This document shows, one piece after another, positions 47,983 through 59,962 of a stretch of 64,000 nucleotides of DNA. The position numbers were made by a program, and so were the translations under genes. The stretch comes from Aliiglaciecola lipolytica E3 (GTDB taxonomy: Bacteria; Pseudomonadota; Gammaproteobacteria; Enterobacterales; Alteromonadaceae). Location: positions 248,001 through 312,000 of the forward strand of contig NZ_BAEN01000076.1 of the NCBI RefSeq assembly GCF_000314975.1, read 5' to 3'. The stretch's first letter is position 1. Each line of letters opens with the position of its first letter. Below the pieces are notes generated by a model. The model saw only the letters and a list, made by a program, of their open reading frames with translations, was not told the DNA's origin and did not search any database.

Positions 47983-49608
47983 ATGCGTACTCTTCGCCTT
48001 TACAAAATCAACAAGGTCTTATTGCAACACGGTCTAGACGAACTGATCCCAGATAAATGGTTACCTTGGTACGCAAAACTAGGTAGAGCCTGTCAATTTT
48101 GGTTACGTAATCAACATCCAGACAAACCCATCGGCGTAAGAATAAGACTCGCGTTGCAAACACTGGGTCCGGTGTTTATTAAGTTTGGACAAATGCTATC
48201 TACTCGACGCGACCTTTTACCCGCTGAAATAGCCGATGAATTAGCCATACTGCAAGATAAGGTTCAGCCATTTGATAGTGCGGTTGCGGTAGGCATCATT
48301 AAATCATCTCTACACATTTCTGAATTAGATGAGCTGTTTGAACATTTTGACATTACGCCACTCGCATCTGCATCTATTGCGCAAGTCCACAGTGCAGTTC
48401 TGAAACATAATCAAAAAGAAGTCATTGTAAAAGTTATTCGACCAGATATAGCAGGCACGATTCACGCTGATATCGAACTCATGCACTCGTTGGCTTATGC
48501 GGTACAAAAACTATTACCCGATGGCAAACGACTAAGACCTGTAGAGGTCGTCGATGAATACCGTAAAACCATTGTTGAAGAACTGGATCTGTTACGTGAA
48601 GCTGCAAATGGGATTCAGTTGAAACGCAATTTTGAAAATTCAGAATCATTGTATATTCCTGAAATCTACAGTGATTTTTGTGCACGAAATGTGATGGTGA
48701 TGGAACGTATTTACGGCATTCCTATTTCTGACATCAATGCCTTGAATGCTCAAAACACCAATATGAAGTTACTTGCAGAGCGCGGAGTTGAAGTCTTTTT
48801 CACTCAAGTGTTTCGAGACAGTTTTTTTCATGCGGATATGCATCCGGGTAATATATTCGTGTCTAAATACGCGCCTGAAAACCCACAATATATTGCGATT
48901 GATTTTGGTATTGTCGGCACCTTAAATCGCGATGATAAACGCTATTTAGCGGAAAACTTTATTGCCTTTTTTAATCGTGACTATCGCAAAGTCGCTGAAC
49001 TTCATGTGGACTCCGGTTGGGTACCTGCGGATACTGATATTGAAGCATTTGAAGTTGCGATCCGCACGGTTTGCGAACCGATTTTTCAAAAGCCATTAGC
49101 AGAGATTTCCTTTAGCAATGTATTATTACAGCTATTCAACACCGCAAGACGCTTCAATATGGTCGTGCAACCGCAACTAGTACTGTTACAAAAAACCTTA
49201 CTGTATATAGAAGGATTAGGACGCTTATTGTATCCGCAGCTTGATTTATGGAAAACGGCAAAACCGTTTTTGGAGCAATGGATGAAAGAGCAGATTGGTT
49301 TTGTTGCGATGGTGAAAAAGATTAACGCAAATTTGCCTTTCTGGTCTGAAAAACTTCCTGAAATTCCCGATTTGATATATGACAGTTTGCGCCAAGTGAA
49401 ACAATTGCCGGCGTTACAACAAAAACATTTTGAACAACAGCAATTGCAGCAACGCAGTGCACAAAAAAGCCTATTTTACATTCTAACCGGTTCCACCTTA
49501 ATCATTCTGGCAGGAATTCTGCCGTTATATGCAACTAGTTATATTCCAAGTATTGTACTCACCGGAGTCGGGTTCTCAGCTTGGATATACGCTTGGTTTA
49601 GGCGCTAG
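47983..49608 (+). CDS. ubiB: Ubiquinone biosynthesis kinase-like protein UbiB
   Basis: Atypical protein-kinase-like ATPase of the ABC1/ADCK family needed for ubiquinone synthesis. The 541 residues include the KxGQ motif region ([16 protein letters not shown]), the alanine-rich loop [11 protein letters not shown] that replaces the glycine loop, the lysine in [15 protein letters not shown], the catalytic HADMHPGN and metal-binding IDFG segments, and two C-terminal membrane helices (about 500-540). Third gene of the ubi operon. In enterobacteria tatABC follow; here the tat genes lie 4.8 kb farther on. Confidence 0.97.
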   Translation: MRTLRLYKINKVLLQHGLDELIPDKWLPWYAKLGRACQFWLRNQHPDKPIGVRIRLALQTLGPVFIKFGQMLSTRRDLLPAEIADELAILQDKVQPFDSAVAVGIIKSSLHISELDELFEHFDITPLASASIAQVHSAVLKHNQKEVIVKVIRPDIAGTIHADIELMHSLAYAVQKLLPDGKRLRPVEVVDEYRKTIVEELDLLREAANGIQLKRNFENSESLYIPEIYSDFCARNVMVMERIYGIPISDINALNAQNTNMKLLAERGVEVFFTQVFRDSFFHADMHPGNIFVSKYAPENPQYIAIDFGIVGTLNRDDKRYLAENFIAFFNRDYRKVAELHVDSGWVPADTDIEAFEVAIRTVCEPIFQKPLAEISFSNVLLQLFNTARRFNMVVQPQLVLLQKTLLYIEGLGRLLYPQLDLWKTAKPFLEQWMKEQIGFVAMVKKINANLPFWSEKLPEIPDLIYDSLRQVKQLPALQQKHFEQQQLQQRSAQKSLFYILTGSTLIILAGILPLYATSYIPSIVLTGVGFSAWIYAWFRR

Positions 49609-49676
49609 CTGGTAATTTCCAAACACGCTTTCTGATACCGTCTGAGATACTTTCTGCTATTGAATTTGCATTTTAC

Positions 49677-49691
49677 TAGACGATCGGTCTA
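49677..49691. promoter_or_regulatory. AcuR-type operator before the tetR-family gene
   Basis: TAGAC-GATCG-GTCTA, perfect 5-bp inverted arms about a 5-bp centre, ten bases before the ATG of the regulator gene. The identical 15-bp sequence recurs at 50362 before acuI, which makes it the likely binding site of this TetR-family repressor, used for autoregulation. Confidence 0.85.
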
Positions 49692-49701
49692 TTATGTTCC
49701 C

Positions 49702-50337
49702 ATGAATTCACTTGCTCAAAAAAATACTAGGCGTGGAAGACCGCCTAAGGTCAATCACGACAATCACGATACCCGCGCAGCTCTGATCCGTAGCGGTGTT
49801 GAGTTATTGACTGAACACGGCTTTTTCGCCTCAGGCATTGATAAGATACTTAAAAAGATCGGTGTGCCAAAAGGCTCGTTTTACCATTATTTTTCCAGCA
49901 AAGAAGATTTCGGTCGTGAAGTTATCGAAAATTATGCGAGTTACTTTGCTAAAAAGTTAGATACACATCTGCTCAATGTTGAGTTAGATCCAATTCAGCG
50001 AATCGGTAGTTTTGTTGAGGATGCTAAGGCAGGTATACAAAAGCATCATTATAAACGTGGTTGTCTAGTCGGTAATTTAGAGCAAGAAGTTGATGTATTG
50101 CCAGATGGCTATCGACAGTTGTTAACTGATATCTTTATTGATTGGCAACATCGTATCGAAGTTTGTTTGCGTGAAGCTCAGCAACAACAGCTATTATCGA
50201 CTAACGCAAATTGCGCGTTGTTAGCGGAGTTTTTTTGGGTCGGTTGGGAAGGAGCAGTCAGTCGGGCTAGGTTAACGCAAAGCGCACAGCCGCTGGAAAA
50301 CTTTTTAAATCAGTATTTGGCGGGGCTACCTCGCTAG
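49702..50337 (+). CDS. acuR: TetR-family transcriptional regulator, AcuR-like
   Basis: A 211-residue repressor. The N-terminal helix-turn-helix domain (about residues 18-65) contains LLTEHGFFASGIDKILKKIGVPKGSFYHYFSSKEDF; the C-terminal domain has the TetR_C segment KRGCLVGNLEQE. It is followed by acuI, and both have the same palindrome at the start, which is the reported arrangement for AcuR, an acrylate-responsive repressor in DMSP-degrading bacteria. I chose the ATG at 49702, since a longer reading from 49660 would overlap the operator. The ligand here (acrylate or acryloyl-CoA-related) is inference. Confidence 0.82.
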   Translation: MNSLAQKNTRRGRPPKVNHDNHDTRAALIRSGVELLTEHGFFASGIDKILKKIGVPKGSFYHYFSSKEDFGREVIENYASYFAKKLDTHLLNVELDPIQRIGSFVEDAKAGIQKHHYKRGCLVGNLEQEVDVLPDGYRQLLTDIFIDWQHRIEVCLREAQQQQLLSTNANCALLAEFFWVGWEGAVSRARLTQSAQPLENFLNQYLAGLPR

Positions 50338-50361
50338 GACTGAAAATTTTTTAACTATTTA

Positions 50362-50376
50362 TAGACGATCGGTCTA
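50362..50376. promoter_or_regulatory. AcuR-type operator before acuI
   Basis: Second exact copy of TAGAC-GATCG-GTCTA, 15 bases before the acuI ATG and between the regulator stop and the acuI ribosome-binding site. Binding here should block transcription into acuI from any local promoter. Confidence 0.85.
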
Positions 50377-50391
50377 AATTCGGAGGTGGTT

Positions 50392-51369
50392 ATGTTTCAA
50401 GGTATTTTAATTAACAAAGACGACAACGAGTATCAGGTTGAGTTAGCGGAATTAGACGAGAGTATTCTGCCCGAAGGTGATGTCACAGTGAAAGTCACCC
50501 ATAGTACATTGAATTATAAGGATGCTTTAGCGATTACAGGTAAAAGTCCTGTTGTGCGCAAATTCCCGATGATACCCGGCATCGACTTGGCGGGCGTAGT
50601 CGAACATAGTGACTCTGAAAAATTTAGCGTGGGTGATACCGTTTTACTAAATGGATATGGAGTCGGAGAGGTGCATTGTGGTGGCTTGGCGCAAAAAGCA
50701 CGTTTAAAAAGTGAATGGTTAATCGCCATTCCTGACGCATTTACTGCTAGTCAAGCCATGGCAATTGGTACTGCAGGCTACACGGCAATGTTGTGTGTCA
50801 TTGCACTTGAAAGAAATGGCGTGACACCCGAAAAAGGCACAGTGCTGGTTACCGGAGCTAATGGTGGGGTAGGCAGTTTTGCCATTAACCTGTTAGCGAC
50901 GTTAGGTTATCGGGTTGCAGCTTCGACCGGTAGACCTGAACAAGCAGATTATCTTAAAAAGTTGGGAGCTGTCGATATTATCGATCGCGGCAGTTTATCA
51001 CAGCCGGGTCGCCCCCTAGGTAAAGAACAATGGGCTGGCGCTATTGATTCAGTAGGCAGCCACACCCTTGCCAATATTTGTGCTGGTATGCAATATGGAG
51101 GGACTGTAGCAGCCTGTGGTCTAGCACAAGGTATGGATTTTCCGGCATCGGTAGCACCCTTTATTCTGCGTGGGGTCACCTTAGCAGGTATCGACAGTGT
51201 GATGCGACCCATCTCAGATAGAATAGAAGCGTGGCAACGTTTGGGGGAGTTATTGGATCCTAAAACCTTGGACGAAATAGCCACCTACATTAATCTAGGT
51301 GAGGTTATTTCCACAGCACATGAGCTCTTAGAAAGCAAAGTACGTGGACGCGTCGTGGTTGAATTATAA
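50392..51369 (+). CDS. acuI: Acrylyl-CoA reductase (NADPH), AcuI/YhdH family
   Basis: Medium-chain reductase that converts toxic acryloyl-CoA to propionyl-CoA. The 325-residue protein matches E. coli YhdH: STLNYKDALAITGKSPVVR.FP.IPGIDLAG, LNGYGVGE.H.GGLAQ.AR, the NADPH-binding GANGGVGSFAINLLA near residue 155, and GAIDSVG. It lacks the zinc ligands of alcohol dehydrogenases, as expected. ATG at 50392 with GGAGG upstream; a GTG two codons earlier would destroy the spacing. In marine bacteria it protects against acrylate from DMSP cleavage; no DMSP lyase is in the window. Confidence 0.92.
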   Translation: MFQGILINKDDNEYQVELAELDESILPEGDVTVKVTHSTLNYKDALAITGKSPVVRKFPMIPGIDLAGVVEHSDSEKFSVGDTVLLNGYGVGEVHCGGLAQKARLKSEWLIAIPDAFTASQAMAIGTAGYTAMLCVIALERNGVTPEKGTVLVTGANGGVGSFAINLLATLGYRVAASTGRPEQADYLKKLGAVDIIDRGSLSQPGRPLGKEQWAGAIDSVGSHTLANICAGMQYGGTVAACGLAQGMDFPASVAPFILRGVTLAGIDSVMRPISDRIEAWQRLGELLDPKTLDEIATYINLGEVISTAHELLESKVRGRVVVEL

Positions 51370-51399
51370 GATTAATAATCCACAAATAAAGCAAACAAC

Positions 51400-51430
51400 C
51401 ACACCATTTCAATAATGCTGGAATGGTGTG
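51400..51430. terminator. Possible bidirectional terminator between acuI and the pirin gene
   Basis: A 9-bp perfect stem, CACACCATT / AATGGTGTG, with a 13-base loop between two convergent genes. It lacks a T run, so it is a weak candidate. Confidence 0.4.
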
Positions 51431-51447
51431 TGCTGTCGATTGGTCGA

Positions 51448-52284
51448 TTATTCGGTTAATTTACCCGCTTGATAGTCTGCTATCGCTTGCTGTATTTCTG
51501 CTTGGGTATTCATTACAAACGGACCATATTGCGCGATAGGTTCGTTTATTGGCGCACCTGCGACTAAAATGCATTTGCCATCTTTTGTTCCGTTAATATG
51601 AATTGCCGCGCCCGTTGACAATACTGCTAGCTGACCTTTGCTAATTCTTTTGTCTGCAATCCTTAGCTCGCCTTCGTAACAATATACAAAAGTGCTATGT
51701 TCCTTTTCGATAGGGATCTGAAGTTGGCCTTCTGATTCAAAAATAATGTCTACAAAAAGTGGCGTAGCCGCTTGAGTGGTCACTGGGCCCGATTTACCTG
51801 AAAACTCACCAGCGAGTATTTTTATTTTGGCGATATCCATATCGATAACTGGGACCAATTTGGCCTGAATGTCTTGGTAACCCGGATTCGACATTTTTTC
51901 CGCAGCGGGTAGATTGACCCACAATTGAAAACCGCGCATTGGTTTGTCTGAGTGCTGTGGCATTTCTTCATGAATAATGCCTTTACCTGCGTTCATCCAT
52001 TGAATTCCGCCTTTTTCGATCACGCCTTTATTGCCAACAGAATCTTGGTGCAGCATTCTCCCTTCAAGCATATAGGTAACTGTTTGAAAGCCTCGATGAG
52101 GGTGGGGTGGGAAACCCGCTAGGTAATCATTCGGGTTTTCTGAACCAAATTCGTCCAGCAACAAGAACGGGTCGAGATTTTTCAACAGAGGTTGTCCAAT
52201 TATCCGCTGCAACTTGACTCCTGCACCGTCGTTCGCAGGCATTGCGTTGACTATTTGAATGACAGTTCTGGTACTAGAGTTCAT
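51448..52284 (-). CDS. Pirin family protein
   Basis: A 278-residue bicupin of the pirin family. The N-terminal cupin has the metal-binding motif HPHRGFQTVTYMLEG and HQDSVGNKG, with GGIQWMNAGKGIIHEE(M) following, the usual iron ligands. Bacterial pirins such as YhhW have quercetin dioxygenase activity in vitro, but the physiological role is mostly unknown. The GTGA-like overlap with the preceding yqjG gene (ATG at 52284, previous TGA at 52281) means that the two are translated together, suggesting a shared role in handling phenolic or quinone compounds. Confidence 0.92.
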   Translation of the reverse strand: MNSSTRTVIQIVNAMPANDGAGVKLQRIIGQPLLKNLDPFLLLDEFGSENPNDYLAGFPPHPHRGFQTVTYMLEGRMLHQDSVGNKGVIEKGGIQWMNAGKGIIHEEMPQHSDKPMRGFQLWVNLPAAEKMSNPGYQDIQAKLVPVIDMDIAKIKILAGEFSGKSGPVTTQAATPLFVDIIFESEGQLQIPIEKEHSTFVYCYEGELRIADKRISKGQLAVLSTGAAIHINGTKDGKCILVAGAPINEPIAQYGPFVMNTQAEIQQAIADYQAGKLTE

Positions 52285-53252
52285 ACTTCGTACTCCAAAA
52301 GATCACGATTGTGCGGCTCCTGTAGGTCCATTACCGGTCCTGCTGGAATGACCTGCGTTGGATTGTACATTGTGTGGCTAAAGTAATAATGACGTTTGAT
52401 ATGCACAAAATTTACAGTCTCAGCGACGCCTGGGTGCTGGTATAATTCGCGTAAATATCCTGAAATATTCGGATAATCCGCTATTCGGCGTATATTGCAT
52501 TTAAAATGTCCCACATAAACCGGGTCAAATCGAATTAGACTGGTAAACAATCGCCAGTCAGCTTCTGTGATTTGTGCACCAACCAAATAGCGCTGCTTGG
52601 ATAAACGAGCATCTATCCAATCCAGTGTTTCGAATAACGGGATTACGGCATCTTCGTATGCCATTTGGTTAGTGGCAAAGCCAGCTTTATACACACCATT
52701 ATTGATATTGTGGTATACCTTTTCATTTATCTCATCTATCTCTGAGCGAAGCTTTTGTGGGTAGTAGTCGAGTTGATTGTTGGTAAGAGAATCAAACTGA
52801 GAATTGAAGATACGAATAATTTCAGCGGATTCATTATTTACAATTGATTCAGTGTGCTTATCCCACAACACAGGAATAGTCACACGTGTGGTGATGTCGC
52901 TTTGGGCTTTTGTGTATAACTGATGCATAAAGTCAAAGTTGTAAAGCTTATCGCCCGTAGCATCGGGAAAGTCGCTAAATTCCCAACCGTTTTCTAGCAT
53001 ATCCGGTGCGACCACAGATACATCTATATGTGCTTCTAGACCTTTAAGTTTTCTGAAAATCAAGGCTCTATGCGCCCATGGACAGGCCAGTGACACATAA
53101 AGATGATACCGACCCGACTCTGGTTTGAACGATGCGTCCGCTTGTGTCGAAATTTGATGTCTGAATTTGGAAGCCTGGCGTTCGAATTTTCCGCCACTGG
53201 ATTCAGTATCATACCATTTATCGACCCATTTTCCGTCTACTAACAATCCCAT
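52281..53252 (-). CDS. yqjG: Glutathionyl-hydroquinone reductase (Xi-class glutathione transferase)
   Basis: Reduces glutathionyl-hydroquinones with glutathione. The 323-residue protein has the diagnostic CPWAHRA motif (catalytic Cys near residue 57), GRYHLYVSLA before it, VPVLWD-like TIPVLWD with ES.IIRIF after it, and the C-terminal helix domain with ITEADWRLFTSLIRFDPVY. This identifies the ECM4/YqjG family. It is the first gene of a two-gene unit with pirin. Start ATG at 53252. The neighbourhood with gor and acuI is generally one of thiol and electrophile metabolism, though this may be chance. Confidence 0.94.
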   Translation of the reverse strand: MGLLVDGKWVDKWYDTESSGGKFERQASKFRHQISTQADASFKPESGRYHLYVSLACPWAHRALIFRKLKGLEAHIDVSVVAPDMLENGWEFSDFPDATGDKLYNFDFMHQLYTKAQSDITTRVTIPVLWDKHTESIVNNESAEIIRIFNSQFDSLTNNQLDYYPQKLRSEIDEINEKVYHNINNGVYKAGFATNQMAYEDAVIPLFETLDWIDARLSKQRYLVGAQITEADWRLFTSLIRFDPVYVGHFKCNIRRIADYPNISGYLRELYQHPGVAETVNFVHIKRHYYFSHTMYNPTQVIPAGPVMDLQEPHNRDLLEYEV

Positions 53253-53361
53253 GAATAGCCCTTAAGTCACTAAAACTGTGTTGTTTACGTAAATCATCAC
53301 ACAATAGATCTATATTTAGAATTTACCTTGATCCTACTAATTATAGTGGAAGTTATTGAGC

Positions 53362-54279
53362 TTAGCGTTCCCCAAAATAACCTTCTAATCGCAGCGCAAT
53401 GCCGTAAGAAGCTGAAAAGTGTTCATCTCTGCGCCACAAAACAAAGGGTTCAATTTCGTAAAACAACCAATTCCGTTTCGTTTGTTTACGCAGTTTCGCA
53501 CTGACCAAATATTCTTCTAATCGGTAATTGGGCTGGCTTATTCCTTCAATGTAGAAGCCATATATTACCGCACTCGTATCATCAAACTGGTGCAAACCCT
53601 GCCAGCTATGTTGCCATATCCAATCTTTACTGCGATCTCTATAATCGAATCGGTTATGGTACCTAAGCAAAAGTTCCTGCGAAAAATCGTAATCAAATGT
53701 GAAGCTCAGGGTGGCTCCAAATTTATCCCTGTTATAATAATAAATTGAGGCGTCGTAACGCATTTCAAGCGAATCTGTCAGTGTAAATCCGTCTCGGTAA
53801 CGTGATCTGGCATAATACTGAAAACGACGACCAAAACCGATTCTATGGGATAGTCCGCTGTCAGGTCTGGCTTTATATCTCAGTGCCACATTAAAGCTAT
53901 CATCGCGATTAAATTGACTTCTACGGCTGCTTCTAATTTTGTCTTCTTGATCATCATCAGAGTCAGTTAAGATTAAATCGACTCTATTTTTCAAGTTCGG
54001 CAGCTTTACCCTGACTTTCAAGCGCGCTTCAATTTCCTCCAATTCTCTTGAACGAGGTATCCAACCCAACCTAAGTCTGACCTCACCCAATGCTTTTTGG
54101 TCTTCTTGCACATTTTTATTGGCAAAAAAATTGTCAAACCATTGTGCAGTATCTAACACAGACTCAGAAACTGTTTTATGCATTGAGTCTATCCACACCT
54201 CTTGTTCTTCCTGACCGTGTGCGGTGACAGCGAAACATGAAAGTAGAAAGAAATAGACAATAACTACTAATTTACGCAA
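53362..54279 (-). CDS. Exported protein, probable outer-membrane beta-barrel
   Basis: A 305-residue protein with a Sec signal peptide (LVVIVYFFLLSCFAVTAHGQ). The mature part has a helical start, then from about residue 65 repeated amphipathic strands with alternating hydrophobic and charged or aromatic residues (for example HRIGFGRRFQYYARSRYRD, LLLRYHNRFDYRD) and a C-terminal ...LEGYFGER. This is consistent with a barrel of 10-12 strands, but the last residue is not an aromatic. I do not recognise a family with known function. The start is TTG at 54279 behind GGAG. Monocistronic, divergent from the tat operon. Confidence 0.72.
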   Translation of the reverse strand: MRKLVVIVYFFLLSCFAVTAHGQEEQEVWIDSMHKTVSESVLDTAQWFDNFFANKNVQEDQKALGEVRLRLGWIPRSRELEEIEARLKVRVKLPNLKNRVDLILTDSDDDQEDKIRSSRRSQFNRDDSFNVALRYKARPDSGLSHRIGFGRRFQYYARSRYRDGFTLTDSLEMRYDASIYYYNRDKFGATLSFTFDYDFSQELLLRYHNRFDYRDRSKDWIWQHSWQGLHQFDDTSAVIYGFYIEGISQPNYRLEEYLVSAKLRKQTKRNWLFYEIEPFVLWRRDEHFSASYGIALRLEGYFGER

Positions 54280-54340
54280 ACTTATCGCTCCATATTTGGT
54301 CCATAAATCATGCTCTTTTTTTTTCTATGTATCAAATCCA

Positions 54341-54368
54341 GTGACGTTTCTGTTTAGCTACGTATAAT
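54341..54368 (+). promoter_or_regulatory. Candidate sigma-70 promoter of the tat operon
   Basis: GTGACG (54341-54346), 16-bp spacer and a perfect TATAAT (54363-54368), 29 bases before the tatA ATG. Prediction from consensus only. Confidence 0.6.
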
Positions 54369-54397
54369 AGCCTTACTAAATTTATAGGAGTTTTCAA

Positions 54398-54649
54398 ATG
54401 GGTAACATTGGTTGGGCGCAATTGTTGATTGTATTGGTTATCGTTTTACTGTTGTTCGGAACCAAGAAATTGCGTTCTTTAGGCGGTGATTTAGGGTCTG
54501 CGGTTAAAGGATTTAAGAAAGCAATATCTGACAAAGATGCGGATTTCGACGAAGATGCCAGTAAAAAAGCCGATGAAAAAATCGAATCTAAAGATCAAAG
54601 TGTTCAGCAAAAAACTGATGCTGAAAAACAACATCAGAAAACTGAATAG
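54398..54649 (+). CDS. tatA: Sec-independent protein translocase TatA
   Basis: Pore-forming subunit of the twin-arginine translocase for folded proteins. The 83-residue protein has a short N-terminal membrane helix ([18 protein letters not shown]), the FG hinge, the amphipathic helix [15 protein letters not shown] and an acidic disordered tail. [11 protein letters not shown] distinguishes it from TatB. ATG at 54398 behind TAGGAG. First gene of tatABC. Confidence 0.97.
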   Translation: MGNIGWAQLLIVLVIVLLLFGTKKLRSLGGDLGSAVKGFKKAISDKDADFDEDASKKADEKIESKDQSVQQKTDAEKQHQKTE

Positions 54650-54669
54650 TCACAAAGAAAAACTATCTT

Positions 54670-54975
54670 ATGTTTGATATCGGATTTTTAGAAATACTGG
54701 TTGTTGGTGTACTTGCACTATTAGTGCTTGGGCCTGAAAGATTGCCAGGGGCAATGCGTAGCGTGGCGAAGACGTTTCGTAGCGTTAGAGCGATGGCAAC
54801 GGGTTTTAAGACCGAAGTTGAGGAGCAGTTGCGTGTACATGAACTGCATGAGAATCTGAAGAAAGCAGAGCAGCAGGGACTTGAAAATTTGTCACCTGAT
54901 CTTCAAAAGACAGTTGATGATCTGAAGGCATCTGCCGAATCTGTGAACAAACCATACGATAAAGATAAGTCTTAA
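54670..54975 (+). CDS. tatB: Sec-independent protein translocase TatB
   Basis: Receptor subunit that recognises twin-arginine signal peptides with TatC. The 101-residue protein begins MFDIGFLEILVVGVLALLVLGPERLP, with the Glu8 and GPERLP residues that distinguish TatB from TatA, followed by the amphipathic helix. It is shorter than E. coli TatB (171), the C-terminal tail being reduced. Its stop abuts the tatC ATG. Confidence 0.96.
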   Translation: MFDIGFLEILVVGVLALLVLGPERLPGAMRSVAKTFRSVRAMATGFKTEVEEQLRVHELHENLKKAEQQGLENLSPDLQKTVDDLKASAESVNKPYDKDKS

Positions 54976-55728
54976 ATGTCTGATTCTAATAGTTTTATAT
55001 CCCATCTAATTGAGTTGCGAAGCCGCCTGTTGAAGGCTGTTTTGAGTATCTTAGTGATCTTTGTACCATTGGCATTTTTTGCACAGGATTTATACCATTT
55101 ATTGGCTACTCCTTTGTTAAACGCGATGCCTGACAATTCGCAAATGATCGCAACGGATGTTGGTGCACCCTTTTTTGCACCATTTAAATTAACCCTAGTA
55201 TTGGCATTCTTTTTGGCTATTCCGTTTGTGCTATATCAAATATGGGGGTTTATTGCTCCTGGTTTGTATCGCAATGAGAAAAAATTAATCGCGCCACTAT
55301 TACTTTCGAGCACTTTACTTTTTTATGCAGGAATAGCCTTTGCCTATTTTGTTGTATTTCCGGTTATTTTTGCGTTCTTTGCGGGAATTGAGATTAGCGG
55401 AGTCGCATTTACTACTGATATTAGTAGTTACCTTGCGTTTGTATTAAAGCTATTTTTTGCCTTTGGTTTGGCATTTGAAATTCCTGTCGCAGTCATTTTA
55501 ATGTGTTGGGCAGGCATCACCGACGCCGCTTCTTTGCGGGCTAAGCGTCCGTATGTAATTGTCGGCGTTTTTGTAGTGGGCATGTTGTTAACGCCACCAG
55601 ATATTATTTCGCAATCCCTCTTAGCTGTCCCAATGTGGATACTATTTGAGATTGGTATTCTTATCGGCGCTTTATATTCGCCAAAATCAGACGAAGAAGA
55701 AAAAGAAGAACATCAGGAAGTATCATGA
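54976..55728 (+). CDS. tatC: Sec-independent protein translocase TatC
   Basis: Multi-spanning core subunit of the Tat translocase. The 250 residues contain six membrane helices and the TatC signatures: SHLIELRSRL near the start, PFFAPFKL, QIWGFIAPGLYRNEKK and TPPDIISQ near the end. Stop overlaps the next gene's ATG by four bases (ATGA), so the following unknown gene is coupled to tatC. Confidence 0.98.
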   Translation: MSDSNSFISHLIELRSRLLKAVLSILVIFVPLAFFAQDLYHLLATPLLNAMPDNSQMIATDVGAPFFAPFKLTLVLAFFLAIPFVLYQIWGFIAPGLYRNEKKLIAPLLLSSTLLFYAGIAFAYFVVFPVIFAFFAGIEISGVAFTTDISSYLAFVLKLFFAFGLAFEIPVAVILMCWAGITDAASLRAKRPYVIVGVFVVGMLLTPPDIISQSLLAVPMWILFEIGILIGALYSPKSDEEEKEEHQEVS

Positions 55729-56246
55729 GTAATTTATTAAAAATTTTGTTACCCCTCAGTTTGAGTATTTTGAGTGTTTCGGCGCAAGCTGAAACAGTGG
55801 GTGAAGCGCTGAAAAACTGTGGGCAAGTACAAAACAGCCTGAAGCGACTTGTCTGTTATGACAAGATTGTAAATGAGTTAAATCGCTATGGCGGCTTGCA
55901 AGATTTAATGGATGTGCCAGCTCCACTGTCAGCAAAAGATAAGACTGACAGCGAAGATGAAAATGAAGCGGACAAAAACAAACGTAACTCTGAGTTTGGT
56001 TTGCAACCAAAATTGCCAGAAGATACCGATGAAAAAATTTATGCGACTGTTGTTGAAGTGAAAGAAGATGGGCTTAAACGTGCTATTTTCATATTAAATA
56101 ACGGACATCATTGGCGTGAACTAGAAGCCACGAACTTTAAAGTAAAAGTAGGCGATGTTATTTATGTTGAAAGTGGTGCGTTAGGTTCTTTCCACTTGAG
56201 TAAAGACAGCTTAAACCGTCGAATTAGAGTAAAACGAGTTAAATAA
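55725..56246 (+). CDS. Exported protein of unknown function, coupled to tatC
   Basis: A 173-residue protein with a signal peptide (MSNLLKILLPLSLSILSVSAQA) and a mature start TVGEALKNC. The two cysteines of C-x(5)-NSLKRLVCYD are likely disulfide-bonded; the (R)L.CYD pattern occurs in other small periplasmic proteins. A charged linker (about residues 70-100) leads to a small beta-rich domain (EKIYATVVEVKEDG to IRVKRVK) that may be OB-like. No function is known to me. Four-base overlap with tatC and a two-base gap to tatD show that it belongs to the tat operon. Its lack of a twin-arginine motif means that it is itself a Sec substrate. Confidence 0.8.
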   Translation: MSNLLKILLPLSLSILSVSAQAETVGEALKNCGQVQNSLKRLVCYDKIVNELNRYGGLQDLMDVPAPLSAKDKTDSEDENEADKNKRNSEFGLQPKLPEDTDEKIYATVVEVKEDGLKRAIFILNNGHHWRELEATNFKVKVGDVIYVESGALGSFHLSKDSLNRRIRVKRVK

Positions 56247-56247
56247 T

Positions 56248-57025
56248 TTGACTCATTGGTTTGATATCGGGATTAATTTACCAGATAAGCGATTGTCTGT
56301 ACCCGATGTCATTTCACGCGCTATCAATAACGATGTTACTGGGATGCTCGTTATCGGCACAGACATACAGCAAAGCACTGATGCTTTATCCATAGCTCAT
56401 CAATTCCCCGAATATTTGTATGCATCAGCTGGCATCCATCCTCATTATGCCAAAGATGCTGAACAAAACTTTGTGCAAAGCTTAAACGCATTGGCAGAGG
56501 ATAAAAAAGTCGTTGCCATTGGAGAATGTGGTTTAGATTTTAATCGTAACTTTTCACCGCCGGACATTCAAAAAAGAATATTTGAACAACAGCTTGAACT
56601 CGCATGTGATCTAAAGTTGCCAGTTTACTTGCATGAGCGTGATGCATTTGAAGAGCAAATTTCTTTATTAAAACGTTATTCAAATTATTTAAACGGTGCT
56701 GTTGTTCATTGCTTCACAGGCAGCCTTGCACAAATGGAAGCATATCTTGAACTAGGTTTTTACATAGGCATTACCGGTTGGGTATGCGACCCTAAGCGCG
56801 GCGCTTCGCTTAGAGATGCCGTGCAACATTTGCCTGCAGATAGGATGCTATTAGAGACAGACTCTCCATACTTGAGGCCTAAAACGTTAAAATCGGGAAC
56901 CAATCAACCGTCAAATATTCCACATATTGCGGAATTTATTGCAGAACTACGTCAACAATCAATTCAAGACTTGAAGCAAAACTGTTGGCGAAATACTATG
57001 AATTTATTTGCAATAGGCACAGATA

Positions 57026-57036
<11 letters not shown>
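56248..57036 (+). CDS. tatD: TatD family DNase / metal-dependent hydrolase
   Basis: Metal-dependent 3'-5' nuclease of the amidohydrolase fold, with roles in DNA repair and fragmentation; not required for Tat transport. The 262-residue protein has FDIGINLPDKR (the usual first-shell His is within the first metal motif D-x-G in TatD), AGIHPHYA, AIGECGLDFNRNFSP, LPVYLHERDA, VHCFTG and LLETDSPYL, with all metal ligands. The start is TTG at 56248, two bases after the previous stop. Its 3' end overlaps the next gene by 11 bases. Confidence 0.95.
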
Positions 57037-59946
<2,910 letters not shown>

Positions 59947-59962
59947 TGAATGGCGCTTCGTA

